Shown here: in pieces, positions 4,671-5,893 of the stretch
Numbering within the stretch: position 1 is the stretch's first letter
Layout: the number at the start of each line of letters is the position of its first letter
Origin: an uncultured Eubacteriales bacterium
Lineage (GTDB): Bacteria; Bacillota; Clostridia; Oscillospirales; CAG-272
Direction of reading: 5' to 3'
DNA: 5,893 nt
NCBI GenBank assembly: GCA_934526185.1
Contig: CAKTAA010000128.1
Span: 1 to 5,893 of the forward strand
Notes under the pieces: model-generated
Told to the model about the DNA's origin: nothing
Databases searched by the model: none
What the model saw: only the letters and a program-made list of their open reading frames with translations
Position numbers and translations under genes: made by a program

Positions 4671-5893
4671 ATGAAAGATTATAGAAGCACGGAAGAAATG
4701 CTGAATTTTTCACCAGCCCTGTCCGCGCTCAGTCAAAGCGTTGTAGCACGGCTTAAGCCGCAGGCTGTTCGCGAAGGAACTGGTACCGGTCCTGAACCGG
4801 ACGGAAAACTGCCGTTTCTGGAGGCCTTTGAGCGTATGCCGAATGCTTCCTATGCCGAATGTCTGGCACAGGGGATTGTAGATTCCTGGCTGACAGCTCC
4901 CGTCGTCATCTATGACGAGGATCTGCTTGTCGGGGTTCCCCGCCCCCACCGCCCGCTGGTTGAGCACTTCAGTTCCGGAATTCAGTATCACACATGGGTT
5001 TTAGACCATTGTGACATATACAAAAAAGACGCGGATGAAATCCGTTCCCGAATTGAGGCACAAAGCAGCCGACTTTTCCCTATGAATTATAACCATGTTG
5101 CAGAAGAGGGGAACCGTATTTTCGGAAAAGACGTTTATTCATCGCTGTTCAGGCTGTGGAGTCCCGGTGGCTATCAGGGACATACCGTTCCCAATTACCC
5201 CCGGCTATTAAAGCGAGGGATCAGCGGAACGCTTGCTGATGTCCGCAAATATGCCTCTAATACATCCGATGAGGAAAAGCTGACGTTTTACCGTGCCTTA
5301 GAAATACTGCTCCACGGACTTACTGACTATATGCTGCTTTATGCTGACAAAGCGGAAGAGCTGGCTACCGCATCTGATGACAGCGCAAAAGCTATCCGTT
5401 ACCGCCGCATTGCTGAAAACTGCAGAGCTGTTTCCTTTGAGCCGCCGCACACCTTATATCAGGCCGCTCAGCTAACGTGGTTCTATTCTCTCTGGGACTG
5501 GGTGGATTGTGTCGGCAGAACCGACCAATACCTCTATCCTTTCTATCAAAAAGCGGCAGAAAAGGCTGACGTTTTCCCTTCTGAGGATATTCTGGCTGCC
5601 CTGTTCCTGAAATTTATGGAACACGGCGTTCATAATATTCCGCTCGGCGGCGTCAAACCTGAGGACGGATCGGATGCGACAAATGAGATCACATTCCTGT
5701 TCCTGCAGCTCGCCCGCCGTCTGCACACGACGCATCCGCGGCTCTGCGCAAGAATTCATGAAAATTCTCCTTCGGAGCTTATGCAATTAATTGTAAAAAT
5801 GTGGTCAGAGGGTATGTCGGATCCGACGCTCGTCAGTGATAAGCTTGTCATTGAGGGCCTCATGGAGTACGGTGTGCCGATAGAGGATGCACG
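4671..5893 (+). CDS. Glycyl radical enzyme, pyruvate formate-lyase-like domain (partial, 3' end missing)
   Basis: The first 407 residues of a cytosolic glycyl radical enzyme are present, and the frame stays open to the window edge. Family landmarks are DLLVG (84-88), GHTVPNYPRLLKRG (170-183), GRTDQYLYPFY (282-292), GGVKPEDGSDATNE (from about residue 330), the RIHENSP segment, and GMSDPTLVSDKLVIEGL (381-397), followed by EDA and a partial Arg codon. In this family EDAR is followed about seven residues later by the G-C-x-E loop carrying the thiyl cysteine, so the active site lies just past the edge, near residue 415. The C-terminal glycyl radical loop is also outside. The N-terminus begins almost directly with the PFL domain and has no extension of the kind that targets some relatives to microcompartments. 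I do not recognise it by eye as PFL, CutC, HypD, glycerol dehydratase or an arylacetate decarboxylase. The upstream activase with two extra clusters argues against plain PFL. The substrate is unknown. Confidence 0.88.
   Translation, partial: MKDYRSTEEMLNFSPALSALSQSVVARLKPQAVREGTGTGPEPDGKLPFLEAFERMPNASYAECLAQGIVDSWLTAPVVIYDEDLLVGVPRPHRPLVEHFSSGIQYHTWVLDHCDIYKKDADEIRSRIEAQSSRLFPMNYNHVAEEGNRIFGKDVYSSLFRLWSPGGYQGHTVPNYPRLLKRGISGTLADVRKYASNTSDEEKLTFYRALEILLHGLTDYMLLYADKAEELATASDDSAKAIRYRRIAENCRAVSFEPPHTLYQAAQLTWFYSLWDWVDCVGRTDQYLYPFYQKAAEKADVFPSEDILAALFLKFMEHGVHNIPLGGVKPEDGSDATNEITFLFLQLARRLHTTHPRLCARIHENSPSELMQLIVKMWSEGMSDPTLVSDKLVIEGLMEYGVPIEDA

Noticed and set aside
4600..4674. 24-codon open frame whose TGA overlaps the glycyl radical enzyme ATG (ATGA)
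   Set aside because: There is no properly spaced ribosome binding site (GGTGA is 2 nt from the ATG) and no recognisable peptide. The overlap is probably chance, though a coupled leader peptide is not excluded.
5472..5786. Minus-strand 104-codon open frame inside the glycyl radical enzyme gene
   Set aside because: It lies antisense to well-conserved glycyl radical enzyme motifs and has no support of its own.

Overview
The window looks like chromosomal DNA from a low-to-moderate G+C, strictly anaerobic Firmicute, most likely a clostridial gut-type bacterium (Oscillospiraceae/Ruminococcaceae-like). Reasons are purine-rich Shine-Dalgarno sites, sigma-A promoters with extended -10 elements, A/T-rich intergenic DNA, a large membrane-anchored peptidoglycan hydrolase of clostridial architecture, and an oxygen-sensitive glycyl radical enzyme with its activase. 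The genus is inference.

Layout: positions 1-391 carry no convincing gene. The left edge holds a strong promoter pointing left out of the window (-10 at 26-31, -35 at 50-55), backed by three phased A-tracts. A second promoter pointing right (191-219) reads through a leader of about 165 nt with two hairpins into the first gene. That gene (392-3472) encodes a 1026-residue membrane-anchored, exported protein. It has an N-terminal glycosyl-hydrolase-like GHL10 domain (the family of E. coli DigH/YddW), a beta-rich middle with Ig-like, SH3-like and AMIN-like stretches, and a C-terminal zinc N-acetylmuramoyl-L-alanine amidase (Amidase_3) with all its metal and catalytic residues. The two enzyme domains could act in sequence on peptidoglycan: the amidase strips the stem peptides and the GHL10 domain cuts the denuded glycan.

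Positions 3473-3631 hold an inverted repeat and a good promoter. They lead into a glycyl radical enzyme activating protein (3632-4567, radical SAM plus a two-cluster ferredoxin-like insert). After a 103-nt gap with a strong ribosome binding site comes its probable partner, a pyruvate formate-lyase-like glycyl radical enzyme (4671 onward). That gene runs off the right edge about seven residues before the expected active-site cysteine, and it ends long before the C-terminal glycyl radical loop. The activase would use SAM and reduced iron-sulfur clusters to place the radical on the enzyme. The enzyme's substrate cannot be read from this window, and it does not clearly match a characterised class by eye.

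The cell-wall hydrolase and the glycyl radical pair have separate promoters and appear functionally unrelated. No tRNA, rRNA, CRISPR array, insertion sequence or attachment site was seen.
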